NCBI GenBank assembly: GCA_902809935.1
Contig: LR778134.1
Location: 248,001-312,000, forward strand
DNA length: 64,000 nucleotides
From: Ruminococcaceae bacterium BL-4
GTDB lineage: Bacteria; Bacillota; Clostridia; Oscillospirales; Acutalibacteraceae
Direction of reading: 5' to 3'
This document shows positions 8,378 through 17,441 of the stretch, one piece after another. The stretch's first letter is position 1, and each line of letters opens with the position of its first letter. The notes beneath the pieces are model-generated. The model ran no database searches, was not told where the DNA came from, and was given only the letters and a program-made list of their open reading frames with translations. Position numbers and translations under genes: made by a program.

Positions 8378-9568
8378 TCATTCTACTACTTTGTAAAGAA
8401 TTGCTTTGTCAATTGCCTCTTGCAAAAACTCGTTACCGATACCAGGCAGATCAGGGACTGTAAAATACCCGTTTTCAGGCTGAAGATTGTACTTTGTTAA
8501 GCCTAGGCAAGTGTCCATCCGGTTGCAGGTGTGATGCTCATGAATAACAAAATTAGGAATGGTACACTCCAGATGCAGCGCCGCATTGGTAGCCAAAGGA
8601 CTACCTGCCACATGGATCTGAACACCTACATCAAAAGCATGGGCCATGTCACAAATCTTCTTTACTTCACTGATGCCGCCACAGTTTCCAATATCTGGTT
8701 GAGCCAACTGCAGAAGATTACGTTTAAAGTAATCTGCATACTGCCAGCGTGAAAAAAGGCGTTCGCCATTGGCAATCGGCACACTGATATATTTGGAAAT
8801 GTACTCAACTGTTTGAGTAGTAGGCGTATTTGGTTCTTCAAATGCTAAGATGTTATACTTTTCGGCCAGTCTGCCCAACTGTACTGCGCCCAAAGCATCT
8901 GGATAGGAATGATTTTCCATAATGATGTCCACTCCGTCACCGGCAGCTTCTCGTGCAGCCTTCATTCGGGCTTCTACCATCTTGAGCTGAGCGGGCGTGA
9001 GGAATCCGGTGGTATCTAAAAAGTTTAAAGGCTTCCCCTCTTCATCTCGGTCAAAGAAGTCGATTTTCACTGCATCAAATCCTTCAGCAACGGCCAGCTT
9101 CACATTATGAGCATAATCCTCCGGTTTGACGGCCCAAAGGTGCTCACTCACTCCAACCTGACCCCAACCAAACTGTAATTGGCTGGCATAGGTACGGAGT
9201 TTATCGCGAACCTTACCGCCCAAAAGCTGATAGACAGGAACATTAAAATATTTTCCCTTAATATCCCACAGTGCAACATCGATGGCAGCTATCCCGGAGA
9301 ATACTACCGGGCCACCATTCTGCCCCCAAAAGCTTTTTTTATACAGACTTTCCCAGATCAGTTCCGTCCGCAGAGGATCCATACCAATAACAAGTCCTGC
9401 TAAGTCACACACCATCCCAAAGGCTGCAGAACCTCCTACACCGTAAGCCATGCCGGCTTCACCATCTCCACAGATTCCTGCATCGGTATGAATGCGGCAA
9501 CCAATCGGACTATTCATTTTGCTGTTTGCAGTAGGAAGGCGAAATACTTCCACCTTAGTAATTTTCAT
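8378..9568 (-). CDS. Enolase-superfamily enzyme, paralogue of the 5501-6706 product
   Basis: A 396-residue mandelate-racemase-group enzyme. It matches its neighbour along its whole length, for example LRTYASQLQFGW, FDAVKID, CGGISEVKKICDMAH and ATIPNFVIHE-like segments. Metal ligands are E218 (MENHS, with H220), E244 or E245 (FEEP) and E269 (GER). The barrel-end His is H319 (VQIHV). The active-site loop differs: ENH here against EIH in the paralogue, so the substrates may differ. AAAGGAG precedes the ATG. It is the first gene of the leftward cluster and has a promoter upstream. Confidence 0.88.
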   Translation of the reverse strand: MKITKVEVFRLPTANSKMNSPIGCRIHTDAGICGDGEAGMAYGVGGSAAFGMVCDLAGLVIGMDPLRTELIWESLYKKSFWGQNGGPVVFSGIAAIDVALWDIKGKYFNVPVYQLLGGKVRDKLRTYASQLQFGWGQVGVSEHLWAVKPEDYAHNVKLAVAEGFDAVKIDFFDRDEEGKPLNFLDTTGFLTPAQLKMVEARMKAAREAAGDGVDIIMENHSYPDALGAVQLGRLAEKYNILAFEEPNTPTTQTVEYISKYISVPIANGERLFSRWQYADYFKRNLLQLAQPDIGNCGGISEVKKICDMAHAFDVGVQIHVAGSPLATNAALHLECTIPNFVIHEHHTCNRMDTCLGLTKYNLQPENGYFTVPDLPGIGNEFLQEAIDKAILYKVVE

Positions 9569-9619
9569 ATATTTTCTCCTTTCACTTATTCACTTAATCA
9601 GTTGTTCGCTATGTCAATT

Positions 9620-9648
9620 AGTGTATATATTTATTCCTTAAAAGTCAA
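9620..9648 (-). promoter_or_regulatory. Sigma-A type promoter of the enolase-permease cluster
   Basis: On the minus strand, TTGACT (9648-9643), a 17-bp spacer and TACACT (9625-9620), about 52 bp before the first start codon. The rest of 9569-9875 holds only the terminator at 9803 and AT-rich sequence. Confidence 0.55.
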
Positions 9649-9802
9649 TAGCAATATGAGATATTTGTTCAAAATTTTAATTTTTGTGATTTGTTTTTGT
9701 GCAATTTTTTGGAAAAGGCAAAAGTCTGTTTCACCATTTTTTGTTTTATTCAGATTCTTTTTGATTCAATTTGCCAAAACATTTTATTATAAAGCAAAAA
9801 AA

Positions 9803-9832
9803 GGCAGAGCCGTCTAGTCTGGCGGCTCTGCC
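9803..9832 (-). terminator. Terminator of the 9876-10490 gene
   Basis: GGCAGAGCCG pairs perfectly with CGGCTCTGCC. Read leftward, it is followed by a run of seven T residues. Confidence 0.92.
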
Positions 9833-9875
9833 CATAATGAAAGTGTAATTTATGATCTGGAAAAAACAAATGATA

Positions 9876-10490
9876 TCAATCGTTTTCAATTATCTTTGCG
9901 CGATACATGCCTTGCTTTTTTAATATATCTGCCACAGTATACGCGTCAAGTCCTTCCATACAGATGCTGCGGCATTCACCGGGATAGTCTTGCGAAAAAG
10001 TATTCCAAGCAGTTGTTAGCTTGTTAGTTTCATGTAACCCATATTTTGTTAGCAAGCCAACATATTTTTCTGGCGTCTCCGAATAAATAGAAACTACTTT
10101 GTATGTCTGAATAAAAATTTCCTCATGACTCTTGTGAGATGCAATCGCAAATTGAGATAATCCGTCACTCAATAGCAGCTGCCCGTATGAAGCCATTATT
10201 GTATCAATTTGATTTTGCGTTTGCCCATCAAGATACAGTACTTCCTGGTGAACAATTTTTCGAAATCCCATTTTGTTTTCTTCATGAATTGACAGTGGCA
10301 ATTGCATCACGAAAAACAAGGGTTCAGGAAGCGCTTTATAAAAATCGGTGACTAAAGCTGATAATTTCTCATAGCTAACGTTGGCGAAAATGGATTCTCC
10401 CTTAAATATCTGATATTCTTCCAAAATTTTATTAGGGAAAGGAATTGTCACTCCGGGAGCTGTTTGAAACATGACCTCCACTTCTTTCAT
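9876..10490 (-). CDS. Hypothetical protein
   Basis: 204 residues, soluble, with no signal peptide and no family I recognise. It alternates hydrophobic and acidic stretches, such as ALPEPLFFVMQLPLSIHEE in the first third and GLDAYTVADILKKQG at the end, which looks like a compact alpha/beta protein. GTGGAGGTC sits directly before a second Met (residue 7) but is too close to serve it well, so the start is uncertain within six codons. It is monocistronic: it has its own terminator, and the upstream TRIC gene also ends in a terminator. Confidence 0.6.
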   Translation of the reverse strand: MKEVEVMFQTAPGVTIPFPNKILEEYQIFKGESIFANVSYEKLSALVTDFYKALPEPLFFVMQLPLSIHEENKMGFRKIVHQEVLYLDGQTQNQIDTIMASYGQLLLSDGLSQFAIASHKSHEEIFIQTYKVVSIYSETPEKYVGLLTKYGLHETNKLTTAWNTFSQDYPGECRSICMEGLDAYTVADILKKQGMYRAKIIEND

Positions 10491-10597
10491 ACAAAATAGA
10501 AAATATATCCTTATTGTAACAGCCCAACAAAAGAAAGTCTATTTATGAAAATAAAAACAATAGCAAGAGTAACCTCATTTTCAACCTTAGAAAAAAA

Positions 10598-10635
10598 GCA
10601 ATAGGCTGTCGGCTCAAAGAGCGACAGCTTATTGC
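10598..10635 (-). terminator. Terminator of the racemase-symporter-TRIC operon
   Basis: GCAATAGGCTGTCG and CGACAGCTTATTGC form a long stem with one bulge. Read leftward, it runs into seven T residues. Confidence 0.88.
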
Positions 10636-10690
10636 TTAGAATGTTACCATATAAAAATTACATTACTTTGAAATGCTTTAGCTTTTTACA

Positions 10691-11350
10691 TCAAGGTGTT
10701 GAAAGCTTTTCTTCCTTAGGAACATGTGGAAGATTCCATTTGAAACGAGCGGCTAACCATCGCATACAGATAACCATTAGAAAACCACATACCATTGAAA
10801 CTTCCTGAGAATATACGCGAAACAAAATGGTCATACCCAGCCCTCCAATTAGGGAGGATACGGCATAAATGTGCTTTTGAAAGATATCTGGCATTTGATT
10901 CGCCATTATATCTCTTAAAGCGCCTCCGCCCACGCCAGTCATAAGGCCCAAAAATGTCGGTAAAAAGATTTGATTTGTATAGCCAGCCTGATATCCGATG
11001 ATGACCCCATCCACTGTGAACGCTGCTAAACCTAAGGTATCCATCCAAAAGAGCATCTTAGCAGATAAAAGGCCTTTGGGGTTTGCAGGCGCTTTTTTTA
11101 GATACATCGAGCCAAAAACAAGATTTGCCACCAGTGCTGCAAGGCCAACATAGACTGGATTTTGGAACATATTCGGTGGGGTACTATTTACAATAAGATC
11201 TCGTATGAAGCCGCCGCCACAAGCTGTTGTAATGGCCAATACATTTACCCCGAAAATGTCCATTCCTTTTTTGATCCCTACCAGTGCTCCCGAAATTGCA
11301 AACGCGATTGTCCCAACAAGATCAAACAAAGCAAGAAATGTCCAACTCAT
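10691..11350 (-). CDS. TRIC-type cation channel family membrane protein (UPF0126, YicG-like)
   Basis: 219 residues with seven predicted helices arranged as two repeats of about 90 residues. Each repeat carries the family's glycine-rich signature: GTIAFAISGALVGIKKGMD with ACGGGFIRDL, and TVDGVIIGYQAG with GVGGGALRD. Prokaryotic TRIC proteins form trimeric K+-conducting channels, and some YicG relatives have been linked to glycine transport. It starts 24 bp after the symporter stop and closes a three-gene leftward operon with an amino-acid symporter and a racemase-like enzyme, which favours an amino-acid-related role here. Confidence 0.88.
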   Translation of the reverse strand: MSWTFLALFDLVGTIAFAISGALVGIKKGMDIFGVNVLAITTACGGGFIRDLIVNSTPPNMFQNPVYVGLAALVANLVFGSMYLKKAPANPKGLLSAKMLFWMDTLGLAAFTVDGVIIGYQAGYTNQIFLPTFLGLMTGVGGGALRDIMANQMPDIFQKHIYAVSSLIGGLGMTILFRVYSQEVSMVCGFLMVICMRWLAARFKWNLPHVPKEEKLSTP

Positions 11351-11374
11351 CGTTTGTTTTAGGCTCCATTTCGT

Positions 11375-12601
11375 TCAAACATTTTGTTTCTGCTTTTCCA
11401 GGCGCTTCTTTTCCCACCGATCAACAACTGTCGTCACGGCCATGTCGCCCATCACGCTCAACGATGTTGTACCCATATCAAACAAGCGATAGAAGGCGCT
11501 CACCACCGCAACGACTTCAAGCGGAAGGTTCATTGCTGCAGCTACTACCAAAAGCCGCATGATACCGCCACCAGGCAAACCGGTACTTCCTGTACAAACC
11601 AGCGTGGTGAGGACAATGCAGTTCAAAATCTGACCTATGCCGAAATGAATGCCTACCGCCTGTGCGCAAAACAGCACTACTACCCCCGACAGGATGGCGC
11701 CGCCATCCTGATTGACAGTTGCACCGAGTGGAATAGAAAAGTTTGAAATGCTCTCGTTCACATTAAGCTTTTCTTTCATCAGTTTAAGCGAAACCGGAAC
11801 AGTAGCTGCCGAACTGCAGGTGCTCATTGCCGTCAGCCAGCTTTCAGAAGTATCTTTTAAGAACTTGATGGGATTCATTTTTGCTCCAATAAGCAAGAGC
11901 AACCCATACACAACAAGAATATGGAGAAGACAAGTAAAGTAAAATGTACCGAGAAGCTTCGCAATGTTACCCAAGGACTCCACGCCGTACTTACCCATGG
12001 TAGATGCCATCAAGCAGAAGACGCCGATAGGAGCAATCGTCATCACCATCCCAATGATTTTCATGAAAAACTCGCTAAGGGTGGTAACCCAGCCGGTAAT
12101 ACGTCTGCTGTTTTCATTGTTCATTTTAACCAGAGCAAGTCCAAAAATAATGGAAATGATCAAAACCTGCATCATGTTGGCATTTGTAAAAGAGGCAAAC
12201 ATATTGCTGGAGAACAGAGAAAGTACAAAATCGGAAATTCCGGGAAAATCTGCAACTTTCACTTGGGAAACATCCATCGTCATCGTGAACCCAACGCCCG
12301 GTTTAAAAATTTCCGTTGTGACAACGCCTAAAACACCCGCCAGAATTGTTGTCAACACATAAATGGTCATGATTTTTCCGCCCACAAGCCCCAATGTTTT
12401 GGGGTCGTCCACGCTGGCAATTCCTTTGACGACCAAGGTCAGCACAACCGGCACCATCACCATTTTAATCATGTTCAACCAAACGGTTCCAATAAAGCCA
12501 ATTTCAGAGCATTTTTCGCCAACTACCAATCCTACAATTCCACCCAGAATCATGGCGATAAAGATCTGTACAGGCAAAGAAATCTTTTTCAGTTTACTCA
12601 T
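11375..12601 (-). CDS. Dicarboxylate/amino acid:cation symporter (DAACS family)
   Basis: 408 residues with eight membrane helices and two re-entrant loops. It shows the family landmarks: the serine-rich motif SWLTAMSTCSSAATVPVSLK (first re-entrant hairpin), PLGATVNQDG (substrate and Na+ site), and the second hairpin GLPGGG. Family members take up glutamate, aspartate, C4-dicarboxylates or serine/threonine with Na+ or H+. AAAGGA precedes the ATG. It starts 29 bp after the racemase-like gene, so substrate uptake is probably coupled to that enzyme. Confidence 0.92.
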   Translation of the reverse strand: MSKLKKISLPVQIFIAMILGGIVGLVVGEKCSEIGFIGTVWLNMIKMVMVPVVLTLVVKGIASVDDPKTLGLVGGKIMTIYVLTTILAGVLGVVTTEIFKPGVGFTMTMDVSQVKVADFPGISDFVLSLFSSNMFASFTNANMMQVLIISIIFGLALVKMNNENSRRITGWVTTLSEFFMKIIGMVMTIAPIGVFCLMASTMGKYGVESLGNIAKLLGTFYFTCLLHILVVYGLLLLIGAKMNPIKFLKDTSESWLTAMSTCSSAATVPVSLKLMKEKLNVNESISNFSIPLGATVNQDGGAILSGVVVLFCAQAVGIHFGIGQILNCIVLTTLVCTGSTGLPGGGIMRLLVVAAAMNLPLEVVAVVSAFYRLFDMGTTSLSVMGDMAVTTVVDRWEKKRLEKQKQNV

Positions 12602-12630
12602 GAAAACTCATTCCTTTCTTATACAATCAA

Positions 12631-13833
12631 TTACAACATCTCCACATTATAACCACGGGCCACGGCAACTTCTTTGCCATCCTCTATGTACAACCGTTCA
12701 ACATGCTCGGGAATGGCTGTCCAAAAATAAGGAAGCGCCTGCCCCCACAAGCTCATCAATTGTTCACGGGTAATTTCTTTGTTTCCCTGTCTGCCCATGA
12801 TAACGACTTCATCGCCCGCCTGAGCCTCCGGAATATTCGTCAAATCGACTGTTGTGTGCTCCAGCGACATCAGAACACATACGGGAGCCTTCTTGCCGTG
12901 AATCAGCACATAGCCCTTCGCCTGATTGCGGCCAATTCCATCCGATACGCCGGCGGCTACAATTCCAATCCGCAAAGGCTTTTCAAGCTTGCAAGGCGCA
13001 TAGTTTTCACCAAATTTTCCGCCAGTGGTTTCTTTGACAATCAGCAAACGGCTCTTCCAAGCCAGCATTGCCGGCTGCAGATTCGGACAACCATCCTTCA
13101 AATCGTCACCGTTGCGAATCTCGACCGGAGAATACCCCCAGATACCGCGACCAGGGCATATACCTGTTAAACGCATATCTGGATAAACAATGCCGCCCGG
13201 CGTATTGACCAACTGTGCAAAGGGAATATGAATTCCGTATTCTTCAATTTCGTCAAGCGCTTTTTTGAAACGCTCGTATTGCCAATGAGGATACGCTTTT
13301 TTGCTTTCATCCCATCCTGCATATGCAAGATGACTATACAAGCCTTCGACTTTGATCCCGGGGTAGTGTGCGATTTCCTCAATCATGGCAGGGGCTTCTT
13401 CCGAATTGATCCCCAAACGCCCTCTTCCGGTTTCCATTTTTACAAATACACCGATTTCTTTGCCTGCTGCGACTGCCACATCCGAAATTGCTTTTGCTTG
13501 AAATGAATACATTACGGTAGGAGTCAAGTCATATTGGGAATAGAGGTCAGCTACCTCTTTCACTAGGTTACTGGCAAAAATAACGATTCGGCATTTCACG
13601 CCGGCTTTTCTCACCTGAATTGCTTCATCGATATTGCCAACTGCCAGGATGGTAGCTCCTGCTTCTTCCAATGCCTTGCAGGCCATAATTACCCCATGAC
13701 CATAAGCATTGGCCTTTACAGCTGGCATAACGATAACCTTTTCGCCCGCCATCTTTTGAATTTCACGGAAATTGTTTTTGATTCGTCCTAAATCAATTTC
13801 GAGCCAGCAGGCTCTATGAAATTTTTGATACAC
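12631..13833 (-). CDS. Alanine-racemase-like PLP enzyme with atypical active site
   Basis: A 400-residue fold-type III PLP protein. The PLP lysine is K40 in VKANAYGHG. METGRGRLGI matches the usual DTGMGRLG segment, and the C-terminal beta domain is present (VIMGRQG). The position of the second catalytic base, normally Tyr in a (V/I)(S/G)YG motif, reads KFGENY, with F274 in place of Tyr. The usual GYADG reads GVSDG and the final (R)VPR(I/L)Y motif reads HVERLY. A GTG start follows GGGAGAG. It heads an operon with an amino-acid symporter and lies divergent from a LysR gene. It may be a racemase for a different amino acid or have lost racemisation. Cell-wall alanine racemase is unlikely to be its job. 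Confidence 0.75.
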   Translation of the reverse strand: MYQKFHRACWLEIDLGRIKNNFREIQKMAGEKVIVMPAVKANAYGHGVIMACKALEEAGATILAVGNIDEAIQVRKAGVKCRIVIFASNLVKEVADLYSQYDLTPTVMYSFQAKAISDVAVAAGKEIGVFVKMETGRGRLGINSEEAPAMIEEIAHYPGIKVEGLYSHLAYAGWDESKKAYPHWQYERFKKALDEIEEYGIHIPFAQLVNTPGGIVYPDMRLTGICPGRGIWGYSPVEIRNGDDLKDGCPNLQPAMLAWKSRLLIVKETTGGKFGENYAPCKLEKPLRIGIVAAGVSDGIGRNQAKGYVLIHGKKAPVCVLMSLEHTTVDLTNIPEAQAGDEVVIMGRQGNKEITREQLMSLWGQALPYFWTAIPEHVERLYIEDGKEVAVARGYNVEML

Positions 13834-14037
13834 GATATCACTCTCCCTTTTTTCTTTGCAGTATTTTTTCTTTATGCCTCGAATTTCAAGTCTGTCAGGA
13901 ACTTAAAATCAAGCACGTTACTGTTGCTAATTTAAGTATATCTGTGCTATCATAATTACACAAATATAAATAACAATATACAAACTATTTATGCAGATTA
14001 ATACTTTTGCAGAGGTCCTGCTTGTAAAGGAGCAATT
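13834..14037. promoter_or_regulatory. Divergent intergenic region, racemase-like gene and LysR gene
   Basis: A 204-bp AT-rich gap between divergent starts, the classic place for LysR-type binding sites. I see AT-rich interrupted dyad-like sequence near 13950-13985 but no unambiguous T-N11-A box. The LysR ribosome site AAAGGAG ends the region. Confidence 0.4.
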
Positions 14038-14985
14038 ATGTTTAAATACCTTGATTATATTTATGAGGTGTACAAAAGCCAAAGCTTCAGCCGCGCAGCG
14101 GAGAACCTTTTTATTTCACAATCCTCCCTTAGCTTGACAATTAAACATGCTGAGCAACAAATTGGAGCGGAGATTTTCAATCGAAAGACTAAACCCCTTT
14201 CTTTGACGGAGTTTGGTCAGAAATATATAGAAGCCTGCGAGCAAATTTTACTTTTGAGCAGCGAATTGGAAAATTACATCTATGACATCAATCATCTTTG
14301 TAAAGGGACTATTCGGATTGGCGCAGGTAATTTTCTTGCCACTTATCTGGTTGCCCCCTTGATTGGCCAATTCAAGAAGAAATATCCGAATATCAACATC
14401 AACCTTGTAGAAGGACGCTCAGCGGATTTAAGCTCACACCTGGAAAAAGGTGATTTGGATCTTTTGGTGACGAACGCTGAACTTAAGTCCAAGGCTTTTG
14501 AGAAGCAAAAACTATTTAGCGAGCATCTTCTTATGACGATTCCCATAAAAATGATTCCTTGCGCCAACTTTAATTCACAGCCATTAAGTATGGAAGATAT
14601 TCTTTCGCGAAATTATGGAAACAATTCCTACATCGACTTATCCAGAATGAACGGAATTCCTTTTATTGGGCTGCGCCCGGGAAATGACACACGTATTCGA
14701 ACAGACTTGCTCTATAAGGAGCAAAACCTGTCTCCTACTTATTTCATGGAAATGGATCAATCTTCTACGGTGTTTATAATTGCCTCCAATCAGGCAGGCG
14801 CATGTATCGTTGCAGACACAGTTATTCGCACACTCTGGCGTGATCAACAGATTGCAATCTATGATATAAAAAGCAGCTACGCAGATCGAGAGGTTGCCGT
14901 TTATTCCAAAATAAGCAAGTGTAAGACGGCCGTTTTGCAGAGCTTTATTGACCTGCTGTTAGAAAAAGCTCAAGATATATTGTGA
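14038..14985 (+). CDS. LysR-family transcriptional regulator
   Basis: 315 residues. The N-terminal winged helix (about 1-60) reads QSFSRAAENLFISQSSLSLT with the following recognition helix. A periplasmic-binding-fold effector domain covers about 90-300 (GTIRIGAGNF at the first strand). It is transcribed away from the racemase-like gene, the usual arrangement for a regulator controlling its neighbour and itself. The effector is probably the amino acid handled by that operon, which is inference. Confidence 0.9.
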   Translation: MFKYLDYIYEVYKSQSFSRAAENLFISQSSLSLTIKHAEQQIGAEIFNRKTKPLSLTEFGQKYIEACEQILLLSSELENYIYDINHLCKGTIRIGAGNFLATYLVAPLIGQFKKKYPNININLVEGRSADLSSHLEKGDLDLLVTNAELKSKAFEKQKLFSEHLLMTIPIKMIPCANFNSQPLSMEDILSRNYGNNSYIDLSRMNGIPFIGLRPGNDTRIRTDLLYKEQNLSPTYFMEMDQSSTVFIIASNQAGACIVADTVIRTLWRDQQIAIYDIKSSYADREVAVYSKISKCKTAVLQSFIDLLLEKAQDIL

Positions 14986-15097
14986 TTTTATTTTCGACTG
15001 TCGACACGGCATCTTTCGGATTGTTACTTTGTATAGGAATTGGAAAAGCGCTGCACGCGAAATGGGAGTATGAAGTAAAGATAACCAACATAAAGTA

Positions 15098-15340
15098 GTG
15101 ATGGCGGACATCAACGTGCTGGCTACAAAGGATTATCCGCTACGAATGATAGAACGGGTCATGGACTATGACTGGCTGTTTGCCAGGCTAAGCCCGTATT
15201 ATTGCCATGATAACGGGCAGAACAGAACAGACCAGGTTGTGCTGGTAAAGATAGTTCTCATCCAGCATCTGTTTGGCATTCCATCGCTTAGGCAAACATA
15301 CCAGAGGATAAGCGACACCCTATGTATCGCTGGTTTTTGA
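15098..15340 (+). pseudogene. IS1182-type transposase, N-terminal remnant
   Basis: 80 residues matching the N-terminal DUF772 region of IS1182/IS5-type transposases (VVLVKIVLIQHLFGIPSLRQT), where a full protein would have over 400 residues. The frame ends at CIAGF, where intact copies read on into the catalytic part. The DDE domain is absent. The 170 bp beyond contain no recognisable transposase, only a hairpin at about 15534-15568. Confidence 0.75.
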
Positions 15341-15513
15341 GCTGCTGTCTGCTGGATAACATGCCGCATTTTGCAACAATAAGCGCAATTTCGTAACCAT
15401 GGTTTGATCACACAAGGTTTGGTAAAACAAAATAATGCAAATAATACAGCACATTTGGATATCAAGCTGAAGACGGATCACTCTATTAGTATTAGCCACA
15501 ATATGGCTATCAG

Positions 15514-15981
15514 GTGGGAATGATTACAAAAGCCCGAAAATCCTTGATACACAAGGGTTTCCGGGCGTACCATCAATATGGAATACCTTTTATATCGTGT
15601 TATATTTTGACTGAACGGTCTCAGCAACAGTGTCAAATGAACGTCCTGAAAGATTTGCAAGTACTTAAGATGTTTGCTTTACCAACCTATTTTCTCATAA
15701 TAAACATCAGCATTCTTCATTGGTCATACGCATACTTCAACACTCCGGCCTACATTTCAGAAAACAAACTAACCCAATATTTTATCGAAAAATATGGTAT
15801 TACTGACAAGGAAACTGAAGTCATTGAATTGATCTTGGGTGGGCTTACTTACAAACAGATTGCAGACAGACTTTTTATTTCGCCCAAAACGGTGGATAAC
15901 CATGTGCAGAATATATATAGAAAGCTTCAGGTAACAAGCAAGATACAACTTTCCAATTTAATCCGCTCAAAAGAAAAGTAA
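15514..15981 (+). pseudogene. LuxR-type HTH regulator, N-terminally truncated
   Basis: The last 65 residues are a clear LuxR/FixJ helix-turn-helix: YGITDKETEVIELILGGLTY, then KQIADRLFISPKTVDNHVQN. Ahead of it is one hydrophobic helix (MFALPTYFLIINISILHW), like the end of a multi-helix membrane sensor. The first 45 codons lie in sequence that looks like insertion debris and have no ribosome site. I think a membrane-linked LuxR regulator lost its sensor when the IS remnant upstream arrived. A shorter product from an internal Met is possible. Confidence 0.6.
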
Positions 15982-16051
15982 TTGAATGTGTGCACTTGAA
16001 TTATTTTTACTTGTGGGAAATTAATAATCCTGTCACTCGTATATGATAGGC

Positions 16052-16165
16052 GAGTGACCTTATAGGATTTGCTTCTCGCAAACCCACATGAATGCTGACA
16101 TAACAAAAGACCGTCGACAAAAGTCTACGGCCTTTTTAATGGTCAGAGTGAAATTATAGGACTTG
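16052..16165 (-). repeat. Degenerate duplicate of the tRNA-Pro 3' end and its terminator region
   Basis: This stretch matches 17353-17475 in the same orientation: a shared CTTATAGGATTTGCTTCTCG, then ACAAAAGACCG with a hairpin, then ATGGTC-GAGTGA, which is the 3' end of tRNA-Pro in the other copy. The tRNA part here is decayed. The rest of 15982-16408 holds no gene. Confidence 0.65.
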
Positions 16166-16408
16166 AAAAAGTCCAGTAATACCAATGGTTCACAGACAGT
16201 CTGTGAGCAGTGTTTACGTTAAAAGTCAAAGAAATCGGCAGCGTTTTGAGAAAGCTTCGTGAAAGCGGGACGCCCTTTTGACACCAAGCGTTTCAGGGCA
16301 TATTCTACGTTTCGTTTACCTCATTTAGTGACATGACCAAAACGTCGGTAGATAGTATTACGGCATTATGCTATAATACAGTTACAATAACTGAGGGATG
16401 GTGTAATT

Positions 16409-17272
16409 GTGGAAATCAAAAAAACAGGAGCCTTTATCGCCGAACGACGAAAAGCAATGCGTATGACGCAAAAAGAGCTTGCGTTAAAGTTAAATGTAAC
16501 GGACAAAGCAGTCTCAAAATGGGAAAGGGGAATTGGGTACCCTGAAATTACAACAATTCCTCTTTTAGCGGAATTGTTGGGCGTGTCATCCAGCGAGATT
16601 ATGCTGGGTGAGCATACAGAGCCTTCTCGTGCTCACAGCAACATACAAGAGACACCCCAGCCGGATGTCATTGTTTCAAGTACGGTCGAATATATGAAAC
16701 AATTACAAGGGCAGAAGGTATCCCGGGCAAAAGAAATTGCATTCGTGTCCCTGTCGGGAACTCTTTTTATTGGAATATTCGTGTGCGGTCTTTGCAACTA
16801 TCTTTTATCCGCAAAATTTGACTGGTCACTTTATGTGTTTGGAAGCGCAGTGCTTGCTTGGCTGGTTACAGCGCCATTGTTGAAATTCAAGAAGAATCGC
16901 AGCCTTTTTTCGATGGCTGGCCTTAGCGTCACAATTGTTCCGTTCCTGCTGCTGATTGAATATTTAGGATCGGCAAAAAACTGGGTGATTCCGTTCGCAC
17001 TACCCATTATAATTCTATCGTTGGCCAGTCTATGGGCATTTGTATTATTGCTCCATTTCGTCAAAATGAGGTTAGCAAACAGGATTGCCCTGGCAATGAT
17101 CCTGTTTGGTGTTTTGGACAATCTGGCCATACAACATTTTGTCACACATTATCTGAAACTGCCTTCTTCCGCACAAAATAATCCTTCATCTGCAATTGTA
17201 GCCATTGCCTGCGCATTTATAGCAATAGCTCTTTTCACTGCTATGACTTTATCGAAGAAGCAACGCAAATAG
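16409..17272 (+). CDS. XRE-family HTH protein with C-terminal membrane domain
   Basis: 287 residues from a GTG start preceded by GAGGGATGG. Residues 1-70 form a Cro/CI-type helix-turn-helix (MTQKELALKLNVTDKAVSKW, then ERGIGYPEITTIPLLAELLG), a type common in Clostridia fused to membrane domains. From about residue 105 there are five or six hydrophobic helices. Such proteins are thought to sense membrane or antimicrobial-peptide stress, but the ligand is unknown. It lies between two copies of the tRNA-Pro-associated repeat, so it may be cargo of an old insertion. Confidence 0.82.
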   Translation: MEIKKTGAFIAERRKAMRMTQKELALKLNVTDKAVSKWERGIGYPEITTIPLLAELLGVSSSEIMLGEHTEPSRAHSNIQETPQPDVIVSSTVEYMKQLQGQKVSRAKEIAFVSLSGTLFIGIFVCGLCNYLLSAKFDWSLYVFGSAVLAWLVTAPLLKFKKNRSLFSMAGLSVTIVPFLLLIEYLGSAKNWVIPFALPIIILSLASLWAFVLLLHFVKMRLANRIALAMILFGVLDNLAIQHFVTHYLKLPSSAQNNPSSAIVAIACAFIAIALFTAMTLSKKQRK

Positions 17273-17404
17273 AGGGGATTTTGTACCTTCACTGCCAATT
17301 TCATAATCATTTTATGTCAAATACGTAAGTCCTTCCACGCGCATCTCAATTTCGAGTAGCCTTATAGGATTTGCTTCTCGCAATCCCGCATAAATACAGG
17401 CAAA

Positions 17405-17440
17405 ACAAAAGACCGACGATTCAAAATCGTCGGTCTTTTG
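17405..17440 (-). terminator. Terminator of tRNA-Pro
   Basis: AAGACCGACGAT pairs perfectly with ATCGTCGGTCTT directly downstream of the tRNA on the minus strand, followed by T-rich sequence. Confidence 0.85.
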
Positions 17441-17441
17441 A

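Noticed and set aside
11921-12362. Plus-strand frames opposite the symporter
   Set aside because: They are reverse readings of a gene whose DAACS motifs are complete.
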